From: Mariniblastus sp. | Lineage (GTDB): Bacteria > Planctomycetota > Planctomycetia > Pirellulales > Pirellulaceae | Reading direction: 5' to 3' | NCBI GenBank assembly: GCA_028823415.1 | Contig: JAPKBL010000046.1 | Location: forward strand, 1 to 38,090 | DNA length: 38,090 nucleotides | Part shown: one piece after another, positions 22,284 through 31,399 of the stretch | Layout of the letters: each line of letters opens with the position of its first letter | Position numbering within the stretch: the first letter of the stretch is position 1 | Program-made: the position numbers and the translations under genes | The notes under the pieces: generated by a model | What the model was told of the DNA's origin: nothing | What the model saw: the letters and a program-made list of their open reading frames with translations, nothing else | Databases searched by the model: none

Positions 22284-25200
22284 TCAGATTTTCTTTACTC
22301 CCGGCCCCGATACTTCGCTCCTCCCAGTCGAGCTCGGTAAAATCGAAATCTGCGTTCCGATGCGCTCTTTCAAGGCAGGAATGTGGGAGATGATTCCAAT
22401 TAACTTCCCTTCTTCCTGGAGTCCCGAGAGCGTTTCTAATGCCGTTTCCAACGCATTTTCATCGAGTGTCCCGAATCCTTCATCAAGAAACAGAGAATCG
22501 ACACGTACCTTTTGGCTTGCCATTTTTGAAAGCCCTAATGCCAGTGCGAGGCTAACGATAAAACTCTCACCCCCGGAAAGATTTTTCGTCGATCTCACCT
22601 CACCTGCTTGATATTGATCAACGACACTCAACTCTAATGGCTGATCCAGATCGCGAACCAATTCATACCGGTCACTCATTTTTGTTAACTGGGAGTTCGC
22701 GTGCTTGATCATCAGTTGTAACGTCAAACCTTGGGCGAACGCGCGAAATTTCTTTCCGTCAGCGGACCCAATGAGACTATGAAGTTTTTCCCACCGACCA
22801 CACTCAGTCGTTTGAATGTCAATTTGAAGTTGCTTCTCCTGGACAGCCTTCTTAGCCTTGTCATGGAGATCCAATTGCATTTTGAGGGCGGCAAACTTTT
22901 CAAGGGCTTGCTTTTGGCTATGTTCAACACCATCTAGCTGCGGATTCAAAACGTCCAACAGCTGCTCGGTTTTATCCTTCTCTCTCTCCTCGGCAAGCCG
23001 CGCCTCCACGGCAATTCTTTGCCCGTCAGTTCTTAGCAAATCGCCATCCAACTGCTTCGCTCTTTGCGTGAGTTTTGAACATTCATCAGCTGAAAGCCTC
23101 GCCGCTAAAAACTCACCCTCGTCGGCAAATCCACTGCACTTACAAATGTCGATAAAGATTGCTCCACTGCTTTCAAGCTCTATCTTGCGTTCTGAGATCT
23201 GTTTCGCTAAAAACTCAATCTGATCGCGAGATCCTGTTAAATCTCTTTGCAATCCATCAAACTTTCCAGCATCTAATTTCTTAGTTTTTTCAATTCCATC
23301 AATTGCCTCTTTATAGCGAGCCTCTTCTACATCCGGCTGCTTTAACCCGTAGCTCTGAGTTCGTTCTGTCAAAATCAATTCTAACTCCTTCAAACCCTTC
23401 TCACACACGATTCGTTTCTTTTCAAGCTCTTGCGTTTGATTCGCAATGACCGCCTCGAGGCTCTTCAGCTTACTTTTCAATTCGTTAATGCACTGGGAAA
23501 CCTGCTCCTTAGCTTTGATTTGCAATTGCCATTCCTGTAGACGCACTTTTAGCGAATTCAAGATCGAAGAACTGTCTTCAGAAGCAATTTCTAAAATCCC
23601 AAGCGGTTGTAGTTGAGACTGAACTTCGTCGGTAAGATCGTTGATTCGTTGCAGCTTCTTTTGTAACTGCTGTTTCAATTCCTTAATGGCCTTCTCGGTC
23701 GCCAAATTTTGACTCTCGTTTTGGGAGACCTTTTTTTCTATTTCTGAAAGCTCATGCTGCGTGATGCTTAATGACTCTTTGAGGTCAGTAATTTTCCGTT
23801 CGAATTCCTCTGATTTACTTATCAAATTCGTGAGCAACTCAATTTCCTGTTCGGTCGCATCTGGAACTGGAACATTTCCTTCGGCGTAGGGATGTTCTTT
23901 TGAGCCGCACAAAGAACATTCTTTCCCATCAACTAAATTTTTGCGCTGCTCCTCTAACTCTCCGATACTTCTAATGAGTGCAAGTTTCCGAAGCAGTGTC
24001 TCTTTCCGACCGCGATGTTCTCCAATCGACTCATTTCCGAGTAGATCGACCTGCTTTTTTGTCTCGTCCTTGAGTCTTTTTTCGAAGTCAGAAAACTCCT
24101 TTTTCTTAACTTTGAAGAGCGTTTTACTGGCCTCCTCATTTTCAATTCCAAGTTTGTTTTCGCTTTCGTTTTCCGTCAATCGAACTTTTTGCTGATCAAC
24201 CTCCTGCTGTAATTCACCTAATAGCTGCAACTTAACTTCGAGTCCGCCCAACCCACTCACTAACCACTCATCAGTGACGTGCTCTTTCAAATATTTTTGT
24301 ACTTGGTCATAGTCCTTGTCGACGGCGGCCAGTTCGTCCTGGAACCGAACGACCTTCTCTTGCTGTTGGTCAAGTTCTTTTTCCGATCCACCGATGATGG
24401 CTTTGTTGGACTCAGTTTCTTTTCGTTTACCTTCGATCTTTTGGTCCAGCTCGCGAATGGCTCGAATTATGGGTACGGCCGCGGCCTGCTCTTCTTTAGC
24501 ATGCTCCAATTGTTTTCCAACGCCTGTCAAAACAACCTCTTGCCGCTTCACTTCGGCCTCTAACTTGGGAAGTCGCTTTTCGTTAATGTCGCAAGTTTCT
24601 ATATCTTTGACTTGCTGATTTCGCAAACCGGCAAACGTGACATACTGAGCTTCGATGCCGGCTGCAATGCTCGACCGTTCCATCCTACGTCGATCGTCTT
24701 TGAATTCTTCATTCGCTCGAGCTAAATTCGCGAGGTCTTGGAGAACCTTTTCAAATTCTTTTTCCAGCGTACGGACACCCTTTAGCCACTGGATATCGCT
24801 ACGAAGTTTTGTAAGATCTCCCTCGATCTTCTTATTCAGAACTTGACTCTCCGATAGATGGCGTTTCGTTTCCTTTTCCTGCTCGGTTTCCAAAAGATTT
24901 GGATCATTGGTCGAGGCGCGAAGAAGGTCGATTTTATGCCGCTCGCTTTTTTGACGTTCGTGAACCAGTTTTGAGATGTCGGTGTAGATTGCCGATCCCG
25001 TTATTTGCTCGAGTGTTTTAGATTTTTGCTCTACATCGGCTTTCAAAAATTTATCGAATCCTCCTTGAGCCAAAAGTATCGAGCGGGTGAACCGCTCGAA
25101 ATCCATTCCGGTCTGAGCCTCGACCACCCCTTTTACTAGACTAAGTTTGGATTCGATCAAATCTCCACTTGAGGCATTAGAAATCTGATGCTCGGGGCTT

Positions 25201-25529
25201 TGCAGGGCTCCCCCCGGTTTTCTCTTTGCTCTTCTCTGATCCCAACGGCATCGATAACTCCCCGTTTGAGTCTCAAAGACAACCTCCGCATAACAATCTC
25301 CCGCCTGTCGAGAGATAATATCATTTGAGCTTTTTGTAATTTTCCCTAAGCGCGGCGTGGTTCCATAAAGGGCAAGGCAGATGGCGTCGAGAATAGTCGA
25401 CTTGCCCGCACCGGTTGGGCCCGTCAAAGCAAAAATCCCGTTAGACACGTACTCAGGGTCTGTAAAATCAATAAACCACTCACCATAGAGCGAGTTAAGA
25501 TTTTTGAATCTTAATTCTTTAATTTTCAT
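22284..25529 (-). CDS. sbcC: SbcC, ATPase subunit of the SbcCD nuclease
   Basis: The SMC/Rad50-like subunit that, with SbcD, cuts DNA hairpins and processes blocked double-strand ends. The ABC head is split. Walker A GPTGAGKST is at 37-45. The far C-terminus has the signature LSGGES (984-989) and Walker B SLFLDEGFGTLD (about 1012-1023, Glu1017 catalytic). Between them lie two very long, Glu/Lys/Leu/Gln-rich coiled coils. They are joined at the zinc hook, CSLC (538-541) in GKECSLCGSKEHPYAEG, which dimerises the arms. At 1081 residues it is of normal size. The start overlaps the sbcD stop in ATGA, a classic translational coupling. Confidence 0.96.
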   Translation of the reverse strand: MKIKELRFKNLNSLYGEWFIDFTDPEYVSNGIFALTGPTGAGKSTILDAICLALYGTTPRLGKITKSSNDIISRQAGDCYAEVVFETQTGSYRCRWDQRRAKRKPGGALQSPEHQISNASSGDLIESKLSLVKGVVEAQTGMDFERFTRSILLAQGGFDKFLKADVEQKSKTLEQITGSAIYTDISKLVHERQKSERHKIDLLRASTNDPNLLETEQEKETKRHLSESQVLNKKIEGDLTKLRSDIQWLKGVRTLEKEFEKVLQDLANLARANEEFKDDRRRMERSSIAAGIEAQYVTFAGLRNQQVKDIETCDINEKRLPKLEAEVKRQEVVLTGVGKQLEHAKEEQAAAVPIIRAIRELDQKIEGKRKETESNKAIIGGSEKELDQQQEKVVRFQDELAAVDKDYDQVQKYLKEHVTDEWLVSGLGGLEVKLQLLGELQQEVDQQKVRLTENESENKLGIENEEASKTLFKVKKKEFSDFEKRLKDETKKQVDLLGNESIGEHRGRKETLLRKLALIRSIGELEEQRKNLVDGKECSLCGSKEHPYAEGNVPVPDATEQEIELLTNLISKSEEFERKITDLKESLSITQHELSEIEKKVSQNESQNLATEKAIKELKQQLQKKLQRINDLTDEVQSQLQPLGILEIASEDSSSILNSLKVRLQEWQLQIKAKEQVSQCINELKSKLKSLEAVIANQTQELEKKRIVCEKGLKELELILTERTQSYGLKQPDVEEARYKEAIDGIEKTKKLDAGKFDGLQRDLTGSRDQIEFLAKQISERKIELESSGAIFIDICKCSGFADEGEFLAARLSADECSKLTQRAKQLDGDLLRTDGQRIAVEARLAEEREKDKTEQLLDVLNPQLDGVEHSQKQALEKFAALKMQLDLHDKAKKAVQEKQLQIDIQTTECGRWEKLHSLIGSADGKKFRAFAQGLTLQLMIKHANSQLTKMSDRYELVRDLDQPLELSVVDQYQAGEVRSTKNLSGGESFIVSLALALGLSKMASQKVRVDSLFLDEGFGTLDENALETALETLSGLQEEGKLIGIISHIPALKERIGTQISILPSSTGRSEVSGPGVKKI

Positions 25530-26779
25530 TGCTCAGCTCCCCGCTCCAAATCATCTCCTTGCTCTATTTCGTACAAAACCTCTTGAAAGGTTGTCTTCAA
25601 CTCAGATCGTTCTTCTGACGGAATTTCAAACGAATCGAGACACTTCTCAAACACATCCAGTGGTGTCAGTTCATCGAGCGTTTCATCCTCGGCGTTGGCG
25701 TCGATGATACGATCTTTAAATCTTCGATTTTTTATTCGCCTGACCTCCAGGTTGCTATTTTCAATTTGCTCATCAATCATGATTCTCAAATCTGGAATCA
25801 CCTCTCGACCTGTGTATTCGATTTCAAGCCACGCCTCACTATTCTCAAGTTTCAATTTGGCAATACTTGAAAGAATTTCATCCAGCGCACCCTCGATCCG
25901 AACCAGCAATTGAAAACAGGGCACTACCGTTTCGAGAATCGAGAGTTTCTCGTCCAACAATTCGATGATAACGACCTGTTTTGTTTGACTCGCCTCACCG
26001 TAACCCATTGGAATCGGTGAACCGCTATATCGGATGTGATCGAATCCTCCAACTTTTTGGGGGACATGAAGATGCCCCAATGCCAAATAATCCATGGACG
26101 AAGGAAATACTTCAGGTCCAACGTGGGCGAGGTCGCCGACGTAAAGATCCCTGACACCGTCACCCTCAACGGTCTGTCCACCCGCGGTAAAGAGGTGCCC
26201 CATCCCAAAGATGGAAACTCGCTTGCCAGAGGATTCTAAAAACTCAGCTTGCATTCGTTCAGCGACTCGACCCACTCTAAAATAATGGTCTCTCACGCCA
26301 TCGATCAACTTCTTGTTCTTATCATCAATCGTCTCACCAGGTGCGACTTTTCGAATATCTTTATCACGGAGGTAGGGGACGGCACAAACGATTAATTCTG
26401 GCTCGGAATCTACGTCATTTAACACGACTACTTCCGCGACTGGATCGTCAGTCACGCCTCCGACGACATGGACATTGAGCGATTTAAGAATTTGCTTAGA
26501 GGCGTCTAGAAAAGAGGGGGAATCATGATTACCCGCAATGACCACAATATGCCGACAGCAGGAATTGGAAACTTGCGAAAGAAATTGATAGTACTGCGTC
26601 TGTGAAAAATTACTCGGAGTTCGCGTGTCAAAAATGTCACCTGCCACTAATAAGCAATCAATCGTCTCAGATTCGATCGTTTCGATCAGCCAAAACAAAA
26701 ATTCTTCAAATTCATGGTTTCGCTTCCGCCCATAAAGCGTGCGTCCTAGATGCCAATCAGCAGTATGGAGGATTTTCAT
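25526..26779 (-). CDS. sbcD: SbcD, Mre11-like nuclease subunit
   Basis: The calcineurin-fold metallophosphoesterase that supplies the nuclease activity of SbcCD. All metal-ligand motifs are present in order: MKILHTADWHLGR, VAGDIFDTR, VIAGNHDSPSF, and YLALGHLHVPQ. A C-terminal capping and SbcC-binding part of about 140 residues follows, ending in acidic text. The frame extends 24 codons upstream, but the ATG at 26779 starts exactly at the conserved first strand. It shares an ATGA overlap with sbcC. At 417 residues it is of normal length. Confidence 0.95.
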   Translation of the reverse strand: MKILHTADWHLGRTLYGRKRNHEFEEFLFWLIETIESETIDCLLVAGDIFDTRTPSNFSQTQYYQFLSQVSNSCCRHIVVIAGNHDSPSFLDASKQILKSLNVHVVGGVTDDPVAEVVVLNDVDSEPELIVCAVPYLRDKDIRKVAPGETIDDKNKKLIDGVRDHYFRVGRVAERMQAEFLESSGKRVSIFGMGHLFTAGGQTVEGDGVRDLYVGDLAHVGPEVFPSSMDYLALGHLHVPQKVGGFDHIRYSGSPIPMGYGEASQTKQVVIIELLDEKLSILETVVPCFQLLVRIEGALDEILSSIAKLKLENSEAWLEIEYTGREVIPDLRIMIDEQIENSNLEVRRIKNRRFKDRIIDANAEDETLDELTPLDVFEKCLDSFEIPSEERSELKTTFQEVLYEIEQGDDLERGAEQ

Positions 26780-27085
26780 TAGTAATTCTTTTCCAAACGA
26801 AACCGAGAAAACACAATTAGATTTTTTGCCACAAGAATCTCTTGTGAACAACCCCCGCTTATTGCCTCGACCTTAACAAATCTCGATGCCACTGAACATC
26901 GCCCGAGCACCATCCTCCAATCCTCGTCAGCAGCGAAAAACAAGTTAGATCTCCGAATCTGACCAAGACCCGATAAGCCCCATGCGTTGACTTGTTACTG
27001 AGATAAACATAGTGACAATAAATCGTCAGACCGTTACCATAGAAACAAGTTGGCAATTACCAAACCGTCCCCTGTTAGCTTTGCA
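26780..27085. other. divergent promoter region of sbcDC and the membrane propeller
   Basis: About 300 bases with no convincing gene. Both flanking genes have longer upstream frames into it (to 26851 and 27050) that carry no conserved text. Promoters could not be placed with confidence. Confidence 0.4.
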
Positions 27086-28729
27086 ATGAATTCTGAAACT
27101 CCCGTACAATCGACTCGCTACCCACGATTGATGCTGACGTTAACAGGCATCGTTACCCTGGGACTCCTGTTGATCCATTGGCAAGCGTATTACTTAAATG
27201 AACAGTACGGACTAGATCCGGCAATCGCCTGGCTCTTGACGATGTTATTTGGATTATTAGGAATTCTGGGTTGGTGCCTATGGGCGTTCATTTCAGCTAA
27301 AAATTGGAAACTTGGTTTATTAATATTTGCGGTTCCGACAATATTTTTCACGCTCTACTATCCGAATCTCGGTGGTGACGTTGCCTTTCGGGGGTTCAAG
27401 CCTAGATTCTGGTCAGACGCCGGCGATTATGTTGAACCAGCGGTTAACTCTGTCCCTGCGATCGATCTCAAAACAACCGCCAAAAGCGACTTCCCTCAAT
27501 TCATGGGGCCGGATCGTAGTGGCCGGATTGCCGAAACTAATCTGTCGGATGACTGGATCGATCCACCCCTCGAACTATGGAAAATCGACGTCGGCGAAGG
27601 GTGGTCTGGATTCGCAATCGTCAACGGGTTTGCAATCACCCAAGAACAACGTGGCGACGAGGAGTGCGTGACCTGTTACGACATTAACAATGGTGAATTG
27701 AAATGGATAAATCGAGCCAAGCGTCGCCACGAAGACCTCGCGGCAATGGGTAAGGCAGGACCGAGAGCAACTCCGACAATCGATCAGGGGAGAGTTTATA
27801 TTACCAGCGGAACCGGTGTTCTCGATTGCCTCAACGGTGGCACCGGCGAGCTCATATGGTCTGCCGATGTTCCAGGCTTGGTAGGAATTGAACAACTCAA
27901 GTCAAAAAACAGTATGGGACTGAACTACACGACCGAGAACTCGAGATTACTTTGGGGGCGCAGTGGTTCTCCATTGATAGTCGACGACCTTGTCATTGTA
28001 CCCGCCGGCGGAGCGGACGGTGATCTTGAATCAACCTGCACGCTCATTGCGTTTGACAAACAAACCGGTCAAGAAAAATGGCGCGGTGGAAATCGGATGC
28101 CTTCCTACGGCTCGCCTTCGGTGGCTGTCATCGGAGGGAAAAGACAAATACTATTTATGGCCGAGAATTGTGCGGTCGGCCATGACATTCAAACCGGCAA
28201 AGAACTGTGGAACTTTCAACGACCTGGCAATAGCAATTCGGATGCCAACTGTTCTCAGGTCACCGTCGTCGACGGCGACCGCCTTATATTATCCAAGGGA
28301 TACAGTCTCGGCGGCGAGCTGATTCAAATTCAAAATGACGGCGAAAAATGGGTCGCTAATCCGATCCACAAAAACCCTCGAGTTTTGAAAACCAAATTGA
28401 CGAACCCCATCGTCCACGATGGGCACGTTTACACGCTCTCGGATGGCTACCTCGAGTGCACCGAAGTTGACTCATTTGAGCGTCGCTGGAAACAGCGCGG
28501 CCGCTTCGGGAATGGGCAGATTTTCTTGGTCGGCGATAAGCTACTCGTTCACTCAGAAACCGGAACTTTACATCTGGTATTAGCGACACCTCAAGGGTAT
28601 GAGGAACTTGGGACGAGAAAAACCATCGGCGGGATTTGCTGGAACACCATCGCCGTATCCGGCAATTTAATTCTGCTCCGGAGCGAACGTGAAGCAGCTT
28701 GCTTTCGGTTACCAGAGGAACCTCAATGA
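27086..28729 (+). CDS. membrane-anchored PQQ-like beta-propeller protein
   Basis: The N-terminus has three hydrophobic helices (LMLTLTGIVTLGLLLIHW, AIAWLLTMLFGLLGILGWCLWAF, LGLLIFAVPTIFFTLYY), then a ~420-residue exported propeller opening with FPQFMGPDRSGR. Blades carry repeats such as VTCYDINNGELKWI, LDCLNGGTGELIWSA, LIAFDKQTGQEKWRG and GHDIQTGKELWNF. The membrane helices distinguish it from the exported propeller at 5825. No catalytic site is seen; it may hold a partner at the membrane. The ATG at 27086 is preferred to a TTG at 27050. It overlaps the SDR gene by ATGA, so the two are translationally coupled. Confidence 0.85.
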   Translation: MNSETPVQSTRYPRLMLTLTGIVTLGLLLIHWQAYYLNEQYGLDPAIAWLLTMLFGLLGILGWCLWAFISAKNWKLGLLIFAVPTIFFTLYYPNLGGDVAFRGFKPRFWSDAGDYVEPAVNSVPAIDLKTTAKSDFPQFMGPDRSGRIAETNLSDDWIDPPLELWKIDVGEGWSGFAIVNGFAITQEQRGDEECVTCYDINNGELKWINRAKRRHEDLAAMGKAGPRATPTIDQGRVYITSGTGVLDCLNGGTGELIWSADVPGLVGIEQLKSKNSMGLNYTTENSRLLWGRSGSPLIVDDLVIVPAGGADGDLESTCTLIAFDKQTGQEKWRGGNRMPSYGSPSVAVIGGKRQILFMAENCAVGHDIQTGKELWNFQRPGNSNSDANCSQVTVVDGDRLILSKGYSLGGELIQIQNDGEKWVANPIHKNPRVLKTKLTNPIVHDGHVYTLSDGYLECTEVDSFERRWKQRGRFGNGQIFLVGDKLLVHSETGTLHLVLATPQGYEELGTRKTIGGICWNTIAVSGNLILLRSEREAACFRLPEEPQ

Positions 28730-29526
28730 ACGCAGATAACTCCATTCCGATTGCTTCATTAGCTGGAAAAACTGCGATGGTTACGGGCTCCTCATCCGGC
28801 ATCGGTCGCGCCATCGCAGTTTCACTTGCCCAGCACGGAGTCAACACGGTGATCCATTGTCGACGCGAATCAGAAAAGATTCGCGCCGTCCAATCTGAAA
28901 TTAAAAAACTGGGTGTCGACTGTCACGTTGTCTTTCAAGACTTTTTCGATGCACCGGACTGGGACGCTATGGTAGCCGATGCATGGAATTGGAAAGGAAG
29001 CGTTGATTTTTGGATTAACAACGCGGGGGGCGATGTGTTAACGGGAACCTGGCCAGCGCAAAGTTTCGAAGACAAGCTCAAGTTTCTGTGGCAGGTCGAT
29101 GTGAATTCTACTCTGATGCTATCCCGTCGCGCCGGCTCAAAAATGTCTGAACATTTTAGTGAGGCGGGGCAGGGGGTCATCTTGAATATGGGTTGGGATC
29201 AGGCCTGGCAGGGCATGGAAGGCGACAGTGGAGAGCTCTTCTCGACGACCAAAGGCGCAATCATGGCCATGACGAAAAGCCTCGCTCACTCGCTTTCCCC
29301 AACGGTCCGAGTTAATTGCATTGCACCGGGTTGGATCAAAACCGAATGGGGTGAACAAGCTTCCGATTATTGGTCTCAACGAGCCACGCAGGATTCTTTG
29401 ATGGAACGTTGGGGCTCGCCTGCAGACATTGCGGGAGTGGCTCTGTTTCTCTGCTCACCGGCCGCCAGCTTTATCTCTGGTCAAATCATTCCGGTCAACG
29501 GCGGTTTTAACAACAACTCCGACTAA
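28726..29526 (+). CDS. SDR-fold protein lacking the catalytic Tyr
   Basis: A short-chain dehydrogenase/reductase fold: TGSSSGIG (20-27) is the NAD(P)-binding loop, NNAGG (98-102) and the strand VRVNCIAPGWIKTEW are conserved, and the C-terminal SGQIIPVNGG is typical. The active-site signature Y-x-x-x-K reads F-S-T-T-K (172-176), so the catalytic Tyr is Phe. The preceding strand, ILNMGWDQ, has no Ser in the usual place. The cofactor site is intact, so it may bind NAD(P) without oxidoreductase activity, or use another residue. It starts at the ATG of the ATGA overlap with the propeller gene (GAGGA upstream), which ties its function to that protein. Confidence 0.85.
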   Translation: MNADNSIPIASLAGKTAMVTGSSSGIGRAIAVSLAQHGVNTVIHCRRESEKIRAVQSEIKKLGVDCHVVFQDFFDAPDWDAMVADAWNWKGSVDFWINNAGGDVLTGTWPAQSFEDKLKFLWQVDVNSTLMLSRRAGSKMSEHFSEAGQGVILNMGWDQAWQGMEGDSGELFSTTKGAIMAMTKSLAHSLSPTVRVNCIAPGWIKTEWGEQASDYWSQRATQDSLMERWGSPADIAGVALFLCSPAASFISGQIIPVNGGFNNNSD

Positions 29527-29599
29527 ACCCTGATTCCCCACTACCACCGCCACTAACTATTTCCTGACTCTCTTAGATGAAACCAACTTGTAGCCTACT

Positions 29600-30328
29600 A
29601 TGATTCAAAAAACGGAAGCTAAAATCGGTGAACTGGATTGCATCATTGTTAAGCGCGAGGCTTGCCAAACTCCCAAAGCCGCGGTCATCTTTTGTCATGG
29701 TTTCGGCGCACCAGGCACCGATCTCGTTAGTCTGGCCGATGTCATGTTCCAAATGGGACAGGCTCAACAAGACGTGGTTTTTGTATTCCCGACTGCTCCC
29801 ATCCAACTCGACCCCCTGTTTGATTCGCGGGCCTGGTGGATGATCGATATCGAGAAAATTCAAAATCTAATGATGAATGGCGAGACGCGGGAGATGCAAG
29901 ACGAATCTCCCGAATTACTCCCTCAGCGAAGAGTTGACTTGACCTATGTGATCGATCATTGTCGCCATGAATTTTCGTTACCTGCGTCAAAAATCTTGAT
30001 TGGTGGATTTTCGCAGGGATCGATGCTCGCCACAGACGTAGCGCTTCATTACCCCGAAGCGCTGGGCGGTTTGGTTATTTGGTCCGGTGCACTGATTAAT
30101 TCAAAACAGTGGACGATTCAGGCAGAACGTCAATCGCCGTTAAGAATCGTGCAATCTCATGGAACCGTTGATCCAATTCTTCCAATCGATGGCGCTCGAG
30201 ATCTAAAACGCATGCTTGAGCTGAACCAACATCAAGTCGAATACGTGGAGTTTGACGGGCCCCATTCGATACCAATGAATGCTATCGAAGTCGCCGGTCA
30301 ATTGATTGCCGAAGTCGTGGGCGACTGA
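29600..30328 (+). CDS. phospholipase/carboxylesterase-family hydrolase
   Basis: A cytosolic alpha/beta hydrolase of the carboxylesterase/thioesterase type (YpfH-like). VIFCHGFGAPGTD is the oxyanion region, and IGGFSQGSM holds the Ser nucleophile. HGTVDPILP has the Asp and DGPHSIP the His, giving a complete triad in about 242 residues. Also conserved are VFPTAPIQLDP and RAWWMIDI. No signal peptide. It follows the SDR gene by 73 bases and probably belongs to the same transcript. The substrate is likely a small ester or acyl compound; it cannot be specified. Confidence 0.88.
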   Translation: MIQKTEAKIGELDCIIVKREACQTPKAAVIFCHGFGAPGTDLVSLADVMFQMGQAQQDVVFVFPTAPIQLDPLFDSRAWWMIDIEKIQNLMMNGETREMQDESPELLPQRRVDLTYVIDHCRHEFSLPASKILIGGFSQGSMLATDVALHYPEALGGLVIWSGALINSKQWTIQAERQSPLRIVQSHGTVDPILPIDGARDLKRMLELNQHQVEYVEFDGPHSIPMNAIEVAGQLIAEVVGD

Positions 30329-30351
30329 ATACAGCGTGCGTTTTGTGCTAG

Positions 30352-31341
30352 TTAAAGCGTTCCAGTCGCCTGTTTCGGGGATGTGATCTTGCCGCTTCGT
30401 GACAAATTGAGCATGGCTTGGACCACCGACTTTCTCGCCGAGCCTTGCCTACTATGGTCGACAGTTCCAATCTGGTCTATTTCCGTCGCTAATAATTTTG
30501 CGGGTTTCTCGGCCATCACATCGAACACGCGAATCTGCAAGGATGACTTGGCGTTCCTGAGTGCTGGCGCCAAAACAGATGTATCTAATTGCTGGAGAAC
30601 CAGTTTAAGATCATCCAACTTCAGGACTTCGAGATCCTCGAAAACCCAAACCGAATTTTTCAAAAAACGGGCCATATCAGGATCCGCTTGATCAATTTCC
30701 GCCAACAGCGAATATTGCACCGTTTCGTCAACACCACTGAGCACTCTGGACGCAACGTCAATTCCCAGTGTTGGATCTTGTTCCAGTCCCGAAAATTTTT
30801 CAAGACGGGATTTCAACTCAAAACCTAGGTACGCGATTTCCTCAGGGTCTAGTTCATCCAATTCACATATCCGCTTGAGGACAGAAACACGGAGAGCGGG
30901 ATCGAGCGCTGAGATCAAATCGGATGCCGACTCTGGCTCAACGCAAGAAAGAACCAGGGCAATATTTCGTGGATGTTCGTCGATCAGCAATCGCAATCGA
31001 GTTTCGAAGCTTTCCGCTTCCAAAAATGCAAAAGGCAATTCGGATTCGCATACCGTACTTACCGAATGATAATTTAACGCATCCGACGTTTCAGACTCCC
31101 GCGTTGTCGATCCACTCCTGCCAGACTGCTTTCGAAGATCTATTTCAGACCCTGCCTCTTTCGAAAAACGGTTAATCGAGTCCATAACCTCCGAGCGCGG
31201 CAACTTTTTTAAATTTGAAATTGCACCCAAGACCGACTGAATCTCCTCAGGCTCTAGACGGGACAAGACGCGCGCGGCATAGTCTGTTGACAGACTGTTC
31301 ACTACCACTGCGGCACGCGCTAGACTACTTGAAAGAGGCAT
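30352..31341 (-). CDS. FliG-like protein downstream of a secretin/pilus operon
   Basis: The middle and C-terminal domains of FliG, the flagellar rotor switch protein, are recognisable. LLIDEHPRNIALVLSCVEPESASDLI (118-143) contains the E-H-P-R motif of FliG-M, and VFEDL (233-237) with KLDDLKLVLQQLDTSVLAPALR (241-262) is the FliG-C start. The torque helix is altered: the usual R-D-D-L reads A-T-E-I (285-288), and the Arg after 'G-P-V' is Asp (295). The N-terminal ~110 residues are shorter and more polar than FliG-N, with a Ser-rich linker. AGGTG precedes the ATG. No flagellar gene is near; the gene follows a lipoprotein and a secretin on the same strand. It is probably not the flagellar rotor protein itself. 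Confidence 0.75.
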   Translation of the reverse strand: MPLSSSLARAAVVVNSLSTDYAARVLSRLEPEEIQSVLGAISNLKKLPRSEVMDSINRFSKEAGSEIDLRKQSGRSGSTTRESETSDALNYHSVSTVCESELPFAFLEAESFETRLRLLIDEHPRNIALVLSCVEPESASDLISALDPALRVSVLKRICELDELDPEEIAYLGFELKSRLEKFSGLEQDPTLGIDVASRVLSGVDETVQYSLLAEIDQADPDMARFLKNSVWVFEDLEVLKLDDLKLVLQQLDTSVLAPALRNAKSSLQIRVFDVMAEKPAKLLATEIDQIGTVDHSRQGSARKSVVQAMLNLSRSGKITSPKQATGTL

Positions 31342-31399
31342 AGATCACCTGACGTGTAACTACCCGAATATATGTACCACGCATCTACCGCACCGTTGC

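Noticed and set aside
30352..31341. Calling the gene fliG, the flagellar motor switch
   Set aside because: The fold is supported, but there are no flagellar neighbours and the torque residues differ, so the symbol would overstate the evidence.
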